From: Azospirillum brasilense
GTDB taxonomy: Bacteria > Pseudomonadota > Alphaproteobacteria > Azospirillales > Azospirillaceae
Reading direction: 5' to 3'
NCBI RefSeq assembly: GCF_007827815.1
Contig: NZ_VITH01000003.1
Coordinates: forward strand, 248,001 to 312,000
Length of the DNA: 64,000 bases
The notes under the pieces are model-generated. The model had not been told where the DNA came from. It did no database searches and saw only the letters and a program-made list of their open reading frames with translations. Positions 55,828 through 64,000 of the stretch are shown here, piece after piece; position 1 is the first letter of the stretch; every line of letters begins with the position of its first letter. Made by a program: the position numbers and the translations under genes.

Positions 55828-56067
55828 CTATTGCCGAAGGGCGCTGGCTTTGCGCTCCGACCGCGAGCGCCGCCGCAGGATCAGCGCGTACCAGACCAGC
55901 AGAACCGTGGTGAGCAGCGACAGGGTGAAGGACACGCCGTCCGGGCGCAGATCATAGCCCGTGGCGCCACCGAACAGCGTCACCGAGCTGTCCCAGAGAT
56001 AGGCGAGCAGCAGGATCAGCGTGTTGGTCCCCGACAGGCCGGTGGCGAGATAAAGCACAAGATGCAT
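55828..56067 (-). CDS. Small two-span membrane protein of unknown function (79 aa)
   Basis: 79 residues, start at ATG CAT CTT after gggaggcaacgg; an upstream extension lacks a ribosome site. Two spans (LVLYLATGLSGTNTLILLLAYLW and FTLSLLTTVLLVWYALIL) and a basic C-terminal tail (RRRSRSERK). No family recognised. It lies upstream of the BCCT gene on the same strand. Confidence 0.6.
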   Translation of the reverse strand: MHLVLYLATGLSGTNTLILLLAYLWDSSVTLFGGATGYDLRPDGVSFTLSLLTTVLLVWYALILRRRSRSERKASALRQ

Positions 56068-56174
56068 CCGTTGCCTCCCGAAGAGCCCGGCCTGGCCATG
56101 CGCTTTTTCGGTGCGCGGTGTTGTTCTTGTCCAAAGCCCCGTCATCCTAGGCGCCCGGAGCGATCCTGTCAGCC

Positions 56175-57812
56175 ATGGCCCACACCGAAAGCCCTCCGAC
56201 CCGGACCCAGCGGCTCCTGCGCTACGGCACGGGGGTGCTGATCCTGGCCCTGCTGGCCGGGGCCCTGGTCATCCTGAACCGCTGGCTGGAACAATACAGC
56301 GTCGCCGACATCCGGCAGGCGCTGAACCGCATCACCGGCGTGCAGCTTCTCGCCGCCTCGGCGGCGGCGGCGGTCAGCTACTGGCTGCTGACGCTCTACG
56401 ACCTGCTGGCCCTGCGCCACCTGCGGCGGCCCCTGCCCTACCGCTGGGTGGCCTTCACCGCCTTCACCAGCTACGCCTTCAGCCACAGCCTGGGCTTCGC
56501 CAGCATCATCGGGGCGACCGTGCGCTACCGCCTCTACGCGCCGCACGGGCTGGGCGGGGTGGAAGTGGCCCAGGTGACGCTGTTCGTCGTCACCACCTTC
56601 ATGCTCGGGCTGGCGACGGTGATGCCGGTGGTCATGCTGATCGACCCCACGGCGCTGAAGGCGCTGCATGTCCCGCCGGGAAGCGCCGTTCTGCTGGGGC
56701 TGGCGGCGCTGACGATCCTGTCGGCCTATGCGGTGGGCGGATTCTGGTTGCGCCGGCCGCTGCGGCTGTTCGGGCACGCCATCGCCTTCCCCCGCCCGTC
56801 CATCGCGATTCGGCAGCTTCTGCTGGGGCTGTGCGACCTGTCGCTGGCCGCGCTGGTCCTCTATCTCTGCCTGCCGCCGAGTGACGCGGTGAGCTACGCC
56901 GACGTGCTGGTCGCCTTCGGGCTGGCGCTGGTCGCCGGCATCATCAGCCATGTGCCGGGCGGGCTGGGGGTGTTCGACGCCATCGTCCTGGTCAGCCTGA
57001 CCCCGGCGATGCCGGGCAACGACGTGATGGCGGGGCTGCTGGTCTTCCGGCTGATCTATTATCTGGCGCCGCTGGTGATCGCCGGGCTGATGTTCGGCGG
57101 GGTGGAGGCCTTCCAGGCCCGGCGCCGCATCGGCGGCCTGTCGCGGGACATCTCCGCCGCCATCAGCCCGGCGGTGCCGCTGGTGCTGGCCGCCTGCATC
57201 TTCATCACCGGGGCCTTCCTGCTGTTCTCCCGCGCCACGCCGGAGGAGACGTTGCCCGCCCCCTTCGACGCCACGGCGCTGCCGCTGGTGGAGATGTCGC
57301 ACTTCACCGGCAGCGTCGCCGGGGTGCTGCTGATCCTGCTGGCCCACGCAGTGCAGCGGCGGCTGCACGCCGCCTGGGTTCTGTCGCTGGTGCTGCTGGC
57401 GACCGGCTGCGCCTCGGCCCTGCTGAAGGGTGGCGACTGGCCCGAGGCCATCGTGCCCGGGCTGATCTTCCTGGCCCTGCTGCCGGCCCGCAAGGAATTC
57501 CACCGCCGCGGCAACATCCTGCGCAACCCCCTGACGCCGAGCTGGTTCATCGCCACCGGCGTGGCCCTGGCCAGCGCCTTCTGGCTCGGCCTGTTCTCCT
57601 ACAAGCACATCGCCTTCAGCGACGAGCTGTGGTGGCACTTCACGCTGCACGGCGACGCCTCCCGCTTCCTGCGGGCGTCGGTGGCGGTCGGCGTGATCGC
57701 ACTCGGCGCCGCCCTGGTCCATCTGGTGTCGGCGGCCAGCCGCGACCCGCGGGAACGGGAACGGGAGGAGAAGTCCCCCGGCCCCCTCACCGCCGCCAGA
57801 AGGACGGACTGA
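56175..57812 (+). CDS. UPF0104/MprF-like flippase-domain membrane protein
   Basis: 545 residues, almost all membrane, with about fourteen spans. The segment FTSYAFSHSLGFASIIGATVRYRLY and GIISHVPGGLGVFDAIVL match the flippase half of lysylphosphatidylglycerol synthetases. The soluble aminoacyl-transfer domain (DUF2156) is absent, so it would move a lipid or lack the modifying activity. Its last 26 bases overlap the convergent trkH gene. Confidence 0.82.
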   Translation: MAHTESPPTRTQRLLRYGTGVLILALLAGALVILNRWLEQYSVADIRQALNRITGVQLLAASAAAAVSYWLLTLYDLLALRHLRRPLPYRWVAFTAFTSYAFSHSLGFASIIGATVRYRLYAPHGLGGVEVAQVTLFVVTTFMLGLATVMPVVMLIDPTALKALHVPPGSAVLLGLAALTILSAYAVGGFWLRRPLRLFGHAIAFPRPSIAIRQLLLGLCDLSLAALVLYLCLPPSDAVSYADVLVAFGLALVAGIISHVPGGLGVFDAIVLVSLTPAMPGNDVMAGLLVFRLIYYLAPLVIAGLMFGGVEAFQARRRIGGLSRDISAAISPAVPLVLAACIFITGAFLLFSRATPEETLPAPFDATALPLVEMSHFTGSVAGVLLILLAHAVQRRLHAAWVLSLVLLATGCASALLKGGDWPEAIVPGLIFLALLPARKEFHRRGNILRNPLTPSWFIATGVALASAFWLGLFSYKHIAFSDELWWHFTLHGDASRFLRASVAVGVIALGAALVHLVSAASRDPREREREEKSPGPLTAARRTD

Positions 57813-59241
57813 GCACGACCAGGATGGTGAAGAACTCCAGCCGCCCCAGCAGCATGCCGGCGGCCAGCGCCCATTTCGCGCCGTCCGGCAATGTGGCGAA
57901 ATTCCCGGAGGGTCCGATGGTCGGGCCGAGGCCGGGGCCGACGTTGCTGACCGCCGTCGCCGCCCCCGACAGCGCGGACACCACGTCCACCCCGAGGAAG
58001 GCCAGGACGAAGGCCAGCACGAACACCGACATCAGGTAGACGAAGCCGAAACCCATCACCGAGATCATCACGTCGGCACTGACCGGCTTGCCGTTGTAGT
58101 TGAGCGGAATCACCAGATTGGGGCTGTAGAGGCGGCGCTGCAGCGCGCGCAGCACGATGAACAGGATCTCGAACCGGAAGATCTTCAGCCCGCCCGAGGT
58201 CGATCCGGTGCAGCCGCCGACGAAGGTCAGGATGAAGAAGACCACCGACGCCAACGGCCCCCACCGCTCGTAGTCGATGGAGGCGTAGCCGGTGGTGGTG
58301 ACCACCGAGACGACGTTGAAGGTGGTCACACGGATGGCGTCATCCCACGGCACATCCCGCGTCAGAGTCAGCCAGATCGACATGCCGAAGGACACCGCCG
58401 CGAGGAAGCCGAGGTACCAGCGGATCTGCGTGTCCGCCCAGAAGCTGGCCGCCCGCCCCTGGGCAAGGCTGATGAAGCGGACGAAGGGCATGCCGCCCAG
58501 CACCATGAAGACCACCAGCACCCACTCGATGGCCGGGCTGTTCCAGCTGGCGATGGACGCGTCGCGGGTGGAGAAGCCGCCGGTGGACACCGCGGTCATC
58601 GCGTGGTTGACGGCGTCGAACCAGGACATTCCCGCATAGGCGAGCATCGCCGTGCAGACCGCGGTCAGGCACAGGTAGATCCAGCCCACCGCGATGGCGA
58701 GGTCGCTGGCCCGCGGCGTCACCTTGTCCGACCGGTCGGAGGATTCCGAGCGGAAGAGCTGCATGCCGCCGACCTGGAGGAAGGGCAGGATGGCGATGGC
58801 CATGCCGATGATGCCGATGCCGCCCAGCCATTGCAGCAGCGACCGCCACAGCAGCAGCCCCGGCGCCAGACCGTCCAGCCCGGAGATCACTGTGGCCCCG
58901 GTGGCGGTCAGCGACGACATCGCCTCGAAATAGGCGTCGGCCGCCGTCAGATCGATCTGCGACACCATGAAGGGCACGGCGGCGAAGGCGCAGATGACCA
59001 CCCAGGACAGGGCGGTCAGCAAAAAAGCCTGGCGAACGTTCAGCGCGATCCGATCCATGCGGTTGGCCAGCATGAACTGGACGCCGAAGAACAACGTCAG
59101 GGCGCAGGCGATGGCGAAGACCATCCAGTCCGGATTGCCGGCCGCCAGATCGACGGACATCGGAAGCAGCATCGCGACGGCCAGGACGCTGAGAAGCGCG
59201 CCGATGATGAAGAAGACGGGGCGGGTGTCGAAACCAGTCAT
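57787..59241 (-). CDS. trkH: TrkH-family potassium uptake protein
   Basis: 484 residues with the four membrane-pore-membrane repeats of TrkH/KtrB. The pore loops are SSLTATGATVISGLDG, TAVSTGGFSTRDAS, TFVGGCTGSTSGGLK and TAVSNVGPGLGPTIG, each with a selectivity Gly. TrkA, the regulatory subunit, is not in the window. Potassium uptake and the nearby betaine transporter both serve osmotic adjustment. Confidence 0.95.
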   Translation of the reverse strand: MTGFDTRPVFFIIGALLSVLAVAMLLPMSVDLAAGNPDWMVFAIACALTLFFGVQFMLANRMDRIALNVRQAFLLTALSWVVICAFAAVPFMVSQIDLTAADAYFEAMSSLTATGATVISGLDGLAPGLLLWRSLLQWLGGIGIIGMAIAILPFLQVGGMQLFRSESSDRSDKVTPRASDLAIAVGWIYLCLTAVCTAMLAYAGMSWFDAVNHAMTAVSTGGFSTRDASIASWNSPAIEWVLVVFMVLGGMPFVRFISLAQGRAASFWADTQIRWYLGFLAAVSFGMSIWLTLTRDVPWDDAIRVTTFNVVSVVTTTGYASIDYERWGPLASVVFFILTFVGGCTGSTSGGLKIFRFEILFIVLRALQRRLYSPNLVIPLNYNGKPVSADVMISVMGFGFVYLMSVFVLAFVLAFLGVDVVSALSGAATAVSNVGPGLGPTIGPSGNFATLPDGAKWALAAGMLLGRLEFFTILVVLSPSFWRR

Positions 59242-59573
59242 GCACGAGCCATAGCCGATCGGAATTGCGGCCTAAACTGTCATGATTGCGCCGGCTCGGC
59301 ATTCCCGAACCGATCCGCGCGGCGATTTTTCCTTCGGGTTACCCCAATGGGCCGGATTGCGCCCGGCCACGCCGGCCAATTCACCCAGTGAGCACGGAAA
59401 TACTCCGAAAGATGCCTGGAATCGGGCCGGATGCGCCCCCGCAAAGAGGGGCGCGGGGCTGGACGGCGGCGGACATCCTGTGCACACTCCGCCCAGACGT
59501 ACGGCTCAAATCGTCGAGCCTTCCCGGATGATCGGGACCCGCGGGGAACTGGAACAGACAATGGACTGGCGGC
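59242..59573. other. Intergenic region, no gene seen
   Basis: About 330 bases between the divergent trkH gene and the small winged-helix gene. It contains a GC-rich inverted repeat (gcgcccc-cgcaaaga-ggggcgc, near 59430-59453) but no frame with family resemblance. The promoters for both genes should lie here. Confidence 0.5.
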
Positions 59574-59945
59574 GTGCTTTCGGACGATGCCCTTATCTTT
59601 CTTCAGCATTCGATCAAGACGGTGTGGACTCTGGAGATCCTTCTGATTTTGCGGCGTGATCCAAACCGGACATGGAGTTCGGAGGAAATCATTCGCGAAT
59701 CGCGCAGCAGCACGCTCATCCTCCAGGAAGTCTTGGCGAATCTTCATCAGGCTGGTTTGATCGACGCGGAGGGTGACCATCCCATCCGCTACCGCAGCGC
59801 GACACCGGCCCTGGAGCGCCTGGTTGGGGAGATCGCCTCCGCACAGGCCCGACGCCCGGCGGCGGTCACGAAGGCACTGCTCTCCGTGTCGTCGGACAAG
59901 GTCCAGACCTTCGCCGACGCGTTCCGTGTCGGAAAAAGGACATGA
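59574..59945 (+). CDS. Predicted winged-helix DNA-binding protein (123 aa)
   Basis: 123 residues from a GTG codon. The pattern TVWTLEILLILRRDPNRTWSSEEIIRE then ILQEVLANLHQAGLIDAEGDHPIRYRSATPAL looks like a winged helix-turn-helix with a beta wing ending in a basic strand, as in MarR- or PadR-like proteins. The C-terminal 35 residues are helical. No assigned family; the role is probably transcriptional control. The start is uncertain because no strong ribosome site was seen. Confidence 0.55.
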   Translation: MLSDDALIFLQHSIKTVWTLEILLILRRDPNRTWSSEEIIRESRSSTLILQEVLANLHQAGLIDAEGDHPIRYRSATPALERLVGEIASAQARRPAAVTKALLSVSSDKVQTFADAFRVGKRT

Positions 59946-60105
59946 GGGGTCGATCATAATTCACCCCGGAGTCGGGTCGGATTTTGCTAAACTCCCGTTC
60001 GAATCAACGGCAATTGCCCCGTCGCCGTTTCCTGAAGCGGGCGGACCGCCGCGATTGCTTTGAGCCGCCGACCGAATGGCTTCGATGTCCTGTGGAGTTT
60101 CCATT

Positions 60106-60840
60106 ATGCCGTTTCACCGACCGGCCTTTGGGCGACCGGCCCTGGGGCTGTCCCTCGCCGCCCTTGCCCTGGCCGGAATTCTGACGGGCGCGGCCCAGGC
60201 CGCAACCACGGATCGCAACCCCGCTCCCGCGGCCCAAACCGCTCCAGCCACCGGGCCTGCCACAGGGCCCGCCGGCGCGGCCGAGACGGCCCCCGCCGCG
60301 AAGGTCACAGGCTTCCGCTCCGCGCGCTTCGGCATGACGGGGGACGAGGTCGCGAAGGCCATCGCCAAGGATTTCAAGATCGAGGGCAAGGACATCCGCC
60401 GCGAGACCAACGCGACGGAGCGGACCACCAGCCTGATCGTGAAGGTTGACGACCTGCAAACCGGCGCCGGCCCGGCGGTCGTCGCCTACATCCTCGGCCA
60501 TTCGACGCAGAAGCTGTTCCAGATCAACATCATGTGGGGCGGCGCGGTGAATCCGAAGGTCGATCCCAACGCCCTGGTCGGCGCGGCCAACGCGCTGCGC
60601 AACTACTTCGTGGCGCAGGGCTACCGGCAGGAGGGCATGCTGCTCAACGCGCCGGTCGGCGACGGATCGCAGGTGGTGGTCTTTCGCGGCACCGACAGCC
60701 AGGGGCGCATGAGCCTGCTGACCCTCGCGGTCCCGCCGAAGCCGTCGGACGATACCCCGGCCCTGCCGCCGTCGCTCCAGCTCTCCTACATCGAGAAGCC
60801 GAACGAGCCGGACGTCTTCAAGATCGAAAAGGGCTTCTGA
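60106..60840 (+). CDS. Exported protein of unknown function (244 aa)
   Basis: 244 residues from the ATG after gtggagtttccatt; an in-frame ATG ten codons upstream is less likely. A Sec signal peptide (LGLSLAALALAGILTGAAQAA) and an Ala/Pro/Thr-rich linker (to about 65) precede a compact domain starting FRSARFGMTGDEVAKAIAKDF, a pattern found in small periplasmic proteins. No enzyme motif is visible. It ends at a strong terminator. Confidence 0.75.
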   Translation: MPFHRPAFGRPALGLSLAALALAGILTGAAQAATTDRNPAPAAQTAPATGPATGPAGAAETAPAAKVTGFRSARFGMTGDEVAKAIAKDFKIEGKDIRRETNATERTTSLIVKVDDLQTGAGPAVVAYILGHSTQKLFQINIMWGGAVNPKVDPNALVGAANALRNYFVAQGYRQEGMLLNAPVGDGSQVVVFRGTDSQGRMSLLTLAVPPKPSDDTPALPPSLQLSYIEKPNEPDVFKIEKGF

Positions 60841-60869
60841 TCGCCGGCCCTCCGCCGGTCCGCAACGAA

Positions 60870-60900
60870 AAAGGGCGGCGCCACCGTGGCGCCGCCCTTT
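60870..60900. terminator. Bidirectional terminator between convergent genes
   Basis: Perfect 14-base-pair stem (aaagggcggcgcca with tggcgccgcccttt) and a three-base loop, with A-run before and T-run after. It serves the exported protein gene and the sapC-like gene. Confidence 0.92.
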
Positions 60901-60919
60901 CCGTTTCCGGCGGACCGGA

Positions 60920-61645
60920 TCAGCCGCGGTGGGCGAGGCGGTCGACCAGACCCGACCAGCTGCTGACCGAGATCAGGTGGGCATAGACCAGCCCCAGCCA
61001 GCCGCGGTCGCGCCACTCCACCAGCGTCTCGGCGGGAAGCTGGTTGAAGGCCGCCTCGTCGATCACGTTGAAGCCGGCGAGGCTCAGCCGCTCGCCGTTG
61101 TTCAGGGTGATGTCGGCGCGCTTCTCCGACATCAGGCCGGCGGCGACCACCGCCTCGACAAACTGCGTGGTGTAGGCGCTCTGCGCCTGGACTTCCTTGA
61201 CGAATTCCAAGGCGTTGTTGGTCAGGGCGGACGGCTGCCCATCGACGAAGAAGGGGTTGTCACGGCCGGGGACGACGGAATCCGCCGCCTCGTCGATGCA
61301 AAGGGTGAGCTGGGACTTGTCCTCGCTCTCCAGGAAAATGAACGGATAGCGGCGGACATAGGCGGGAATGTAAGCCCCCTCGTCCCACACACCGTTCGCG
61401 TCGACGAACAGATTCTCCCCGCTGCGCAGGCCGAGCAGCGCCACCGGCTGTGCCGTCGGGCCCTCCGAGAACAGGATGGGGAAGTGCTTGCAGGCCGCGG
61501 GGAACTCCGCCGCCATCAGCGGCACCGAGTTGGTGGCGGTCGCGAAGGCGAAGTTCGGCTCGGTCCGCAGCGACAGATCGGCGTCACGGGCGGCCACCAG
61601 CGGGCGGGGGTTCTTGTAGAACAGGGGCAGGGTTGGGTTGGTCAT
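60920..61645 (-). CDS. SapC family protein
   Basis: 241 residues, full length for the SapC family (PF07277). Characteristic parts are NFAFATATNSVPLMAAEFPAACKHFPILF near the start and GAYIPAYVRRYPFIF with NNALEFVKEVQAQ. The family was first linked to S-layer genes in Campylobacter, but its activity is unknown. It follows a giant surface protein gene by 42 bases, so the two are likely co-transcribed and SapC may help its modification, for example by hydroxylation or glycan transfer. That role is inference. Confidence 0.9.
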   Translation of the reverse strand: MTNPTLPLFYKNPRPLVAARDADLSLRTEPNFAFATATNSVPLMAAEFPAACKHFPILFSEGPTAQPVALLGLRSGENLFVDANGVWDEGAYIPAYVRRYPFIFLESEDKSQLTLCIDEAADSVVPGRDNPFFVDGQPSALTNNALEFVKEVQAQSAYTTQFVEAVVAAGLMSEKRADITLNNGERLSLAGFNVIDEAAFNQLPAETLVEWRDRGWLGLVYAHLISVSSWSGLVDRLAHRG

Positions 61646-61687
61646 CGTTCGCTATCCAAAGGGGAAGGCCGTGGAGAAAGGCGCGCC

Positions 61688-64000
61688 TCAGCGCGCCTCC
61701 TCCTCCTCCGTTTGCTGGTTGCCAGTGGCGGACGGCGCGGGGCCGGTGGTCAGGATCTCCGGCTGCGCGCCGGCGCCGGTGGTGGACGGGGTGGTTCCGG
61801 CGCCCGTGGACAGAACCTCCGGCTGGGCCCCCGCGCCGGTCAGGGTCGGGGGCGTGCCGGCCAGGGTGAGAACCTGCGGCGCGGCGTAGGCGGCCAGGGC
61901 GTTCGGCGTGAGCCCGGCGCGGGTCGTCGTGCCGGTGAACAGGCTGGTGACGCCGGGGGTGCTGGGAACCGGGACCACCACCACCACGGTGGCGGCGACC
62001 CGGCTGACCTGCTCCGTCGGACCCCAGGGGGTGTTGTTGATGAAGTACGGGGCGGCCCGCAGCGGGCTGTCGATCGCACTGGCGGCCAACGCGTCCGTCT
62101 TGCCGGCCACGTTGCCGAACATCCGGGCGGACCCGGCCTTGGGGACGGTCAGGCTCAGCACGTCGATCTTCTGCAAGGCGGTCCCGATCTCCTGTCCGAT
62201 GAGCAGCGCCCCGCCGTCGGACGCCATGGTCAGCATGGTGGCCTTGCCCTGGAGCCCCGCCATGGTGATGGGGCCGCCCGCCGCGATGGACGCTTGGCCG
62301 TCCGGCAGGGACGCCACGGCGCCCAGCGTGATCGGGCCGGTCTTGGCCGTAATGCTGGCGGGCAGAACAATGCCCGATCCACCGGATTGGGTAAAGCCTC
62401 CCTCCGTGACAACCGTGGCATCACGACCAAAGGTCACGGTGCCCGCCGCATCCGTCGTGACCAGGGCCAGCGAGCCCGCGCTGTTCACCGCCGCGCCGAA
62501 GGTGAAGCCGGCGCCGGTCAGGCGAAGGCCGTCCGTCCCGGTGGCGGTCAACGCCTTGGCGAAGCGGCTCTCGCCGCCCGTCGTCTGGGTCAGCGAGCGC
62601 ACGGTCACCGCGCCGTCGTAGAAGACGCCGCCCGAGGTCCGCACCGTGACATCGCCCATCAGGCCCGACGCGCCGATGTCGCCCGACGCCCGGATGGACG
62701 CCCCGTCCAGCGACAGCGCCGAACGGTTGGCGCTGTCGACGGTCCCGCCGAACACGAGGTCGCCGCCGGTGCTGGACAGCGCGCTGGCGGCGGCCACCGT
62801 CAGGGCACCGCCGAAGCGCTGCGCCCCGGTGGTGGTGATGGTGGCTCCGTCCAGACGGGTGCCGCCGCTGACGGCGATCTGCCGCAGGGCGCCGGTCTCG
62901 CCGAAGACCCCGGCCAGGACGGCGTCGCCCTCGACCGTCAGCCCCTGCCCTCCGGCGCTGGCGGCGCTGCCGCCGTTCAGCAGGGAGACGGTCCCGCCGG
63001 TCAGGACGGTGTCGGTCCCCAGCGTCACCGCGCCGCCGAAGCTCTGCTCCGCCACGGTGGTCACCGCGCCGCCGTTCAGGGCGGCGGTGCCGGTCACCGA
63101 CAGGCGGCTCAGCGCCTGCGTGCCGCCGACCGCGCCGGTGATGACGGCGTTGCCGGCAATGGTGAGCCCCTGCCCGCCGCGGGTGGCCGCGTCGAGCCCG
63201 CCGGCCAGCACGACCGTGCCGCCGGTCAGACGGGTGTCGGTCCCGAGCACCGCCCGTTCCCCGTAGGTCTGGGTCCCGGTGGTGTCGACGGAACCGCCGT
63301 TCAGGGCCAGCGTGCCCGCCACATCGGTGACGACCGAGGCCGCGCGGACCGACTGGGCGAAGCGGGTCTGGCCGGCGCTGTTCACCGCCAGGGCGCCCAG
63401 CCGCTCGGTCCCGCCGACCGTTCCGGCGAAGACGGCGTCGCCGGTCCCGCTGGTGACGGTCAGGGCCTGCCCGCCGTCCAAGGTCCCGGCGAAGGTGATG
63501 CCGATGCCGGTCAGGACCGACGGGGCGCCGGCCAGACGGACCGCGCCACCGTAGGCCTGCGCCCCGCTGGTGACGGCGGTGGCACCGGTCAGCAGCGTCT
63601 CGCCGCCGACGGTCAGCGCGGCCAGCGCCTGCCGGGTGCCAAGGGTGCCGGTGAGCGCCGCGTTGCCGGCGATCGTCAGGCCCTGACGGCCCGCCTCCGC
63701 CGCGTCGATGCCGCCGGACAGCGACACCTGGGTGCCGGTCAGGACGGTGTCGGTCCCCAGCGTCACCGCATCGGCGTAGCTCTGCACACCGGTGGTGTCG
63801 ACGCTGCCGCCGTTCAGGATGGTGATCCCGGTGGCGTCGGTCGCCAGCGAGGCCGCCTTCACCGCGCCGGTAACGGTGGTGGTGCCGCCGCCGTTGATCG
63901 CCAGCGCCCCCAGACGGCTGGTGCCACCGACGGCACCGCCGAGCAGGATGTCGCCGCTGCCGCTGGTCAGCGTCAGCGCCCGCCCGCCATCGACGGTGGA
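61688..64000 (-). CDS. Large repetitive beta-solenoid exoprotein (filamentous-hemagglutinin-like), C-terminal part
   Basis: About 770 codons are seen and the frame is still open at the window edge, so the start lies beyond. Residues fall into imperfect repeats of about 74-76 amino acids of the type GTDTVLTGGTVSL...GGQGLTIAGNA...GAVGGTQAL, with Gly, Thr, Ala and Val dominant, typical of a beta-solenoid passenger. The end is different: a Pro/Val segment (VVVVVPVPSTPGVTS), two TTGAGAQPEIL-like units, and a Gln/Glu end. No autotransporter barrel is visible, so two-partner or another secretion route is likely. Probably an adhesin. Confidence 0.8.
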   Translation of the reverse strand, partial: STVDGGRALTLTSGSGDILLGGAVGGTSRLGALAINGGGTTTVTGAVKAASLATDATGITILNGGSVDTTGVQSYADAVTLGTDTVLTGTQVSLSGGIDAAEAGRQGLTIAGNAALTGTLGTRQALAALTVGGETLLTGATAVTSGAQAYGGAVRLAGAPSVLTGIGITFAGTLDGGQALTVTSGTGDAVFAGTVGGTERLGALAVNSAGQTRFAQSVRAASVVTDVAGTLALNGGSVDTTGTQTYGERAVLGTDTRLTGGTVVLAGGLDAATRGGQGLTIAGNAVITGAVGGTQALSRLSVTGTAALNGGAVTTVAEQSFGGAVTLGTDTVLTGGTVSLLNGGSAASAGGQGLTVEGDAVLAGVFGETGALRQIAVSGGTRLDGATITTTGAQRFGGALTVAAASALSSTGGDLVFGGTVDSANRSALSLDGASIRASGDIGASGLMGDVTVRTSGGVFYDGAVTVRSLTQTTGGESRFAKALTATGTDGLRLTGAGFTFGAAVNSAGSLALVTTDAAGTVTFGRDATVVTEGGFTQSGGSGIVLPASITAKTGPITLGAVASLPDGQASIAAGGPITMAGLQGKATMLTMASDGGALLIGQEIGTALQKIDVLSLTVPKAGSARMFGNVAGKTDALAASAIDSPLRAAPYFINNTPWGPTEQVSRVAATVVVVVPVPSTPGVTSLFTGTTTRAGLTPNALAAYAAPQVLTLAGTPPTLTGAGAQPEVLSTGAGTTPSTTGAGAQPEILTTGPAPSATGNQQTEEEEAR
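62600..64000 (-). repeat. Tandem imperfect repeats in the exoprotein gene
   Basis: Repeat units of roughly 225-230 bases, also visible in DNA, for example gacggtgtcggtccccagcg at about 63006 and again at about 63744, and a related block near 63230. They continue to the right edge of the window. High DNA similarity suggests recent expansion or gene conversion. Confidence 0.75.

Noticed and set aside
59280..59957. A 225-codon minus-strand frame over the winged-helix gene
   Set aside because: It spans a gap and the opposite strand of a better candidate, with no recognisable domain.

Overview
The window is about 64 kb of very GC-rich DNA with dense, often overlapping genes (GTGA or ATGA junctions). 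Protein family content (RegB/RegA, FixK-type regulator, napEFDABC, SURF1 attached to a bo3 oxidase, SapC, BKACE, TRAP transporters) points to an alphaproteobacterium of the Azospirillum type (Rhodospirillales). This is inference from gene content and style; no rRNA or tRNA is present to prove it.

Layout. (1) 1-4.8 kb: end of a surface polysaccharide region, with the tail of a glycosyltransferase, a WecE-type sugar aminotransferase and a large beta-helix protein carrying an Ig-like domain and two tandem CBM60-like modules. (2) 5.1-20 kb: a catabolic island. A LysR regulator is divergent from an M20 deacylase, a complete oligopeptide-type ABC importer, a ketopantoate-reductase-like protein with altered catalytic residues, a carbamoylase-type M20 hydrolase, an HDAC-like amidohydrolase, a ThDP enzyme, a beta-keto-acid cleavage enzyme and a DMT exporter. 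(3) 20-27.3 kb: a second, compact catabolic operon under a LacI regulator, made of a TRAP transporter (DctP plus a DctQ-DctM fusion), a VOC protein, a RuBisCO-like protein and a DUF1537 acid-sugar kinase. It resembles acid-sugar (apionate-like) pathways but lacks their known oxidoreductase and lactonase genes.

(4) 27.5-34 kb: regulators and housekeeping genes: a FixK-type protein, a single-domain response regulator, HU, an ECF sigma/anti-sigma pair, a BI-1 family membrane protein and an OxlT-type antiporter. (5) 34.5-39.4 kb: the periplasmic nitrate reductase operon napEFDABC, followed by a second HU gene encoding the identical protein. (6) 40-47.4 kb, all on the minus strand: cyoABCD-SURF1 and then regB-regA, so a quinol oxidase sits beside a quinone-sensing redox two-component system. 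A FixK/FNR-like box and a perfect inverted repeat lie upstream of cyoA. (7) 47.6-61 kb: mixed genes: MFS transporter, NAD(P)HX dehydratase, histidine phosphatase, PAS-GGDEF diguanylate cyclase, BCCT osmolyte transporter, MprF-like flippase, TrkH, and several small unknown proteins. (8) 60.9-64 kb: a SapC-family protein and the C-terminal 770 residues of a huge repetitive beta-solenoid exoprotein that runs off the window.

The strongest candidates for undescribed biology are the TRAP/VOC/RLP/DUF1537 operon and the BKACE/ThDP/HDAC/carbamoylase island. Less certain signals are a possible small RNA near 34.1-34.3 kb, the cyo operator, the direct HU duplication that flanks nap, and a truncated antitoxin relic.
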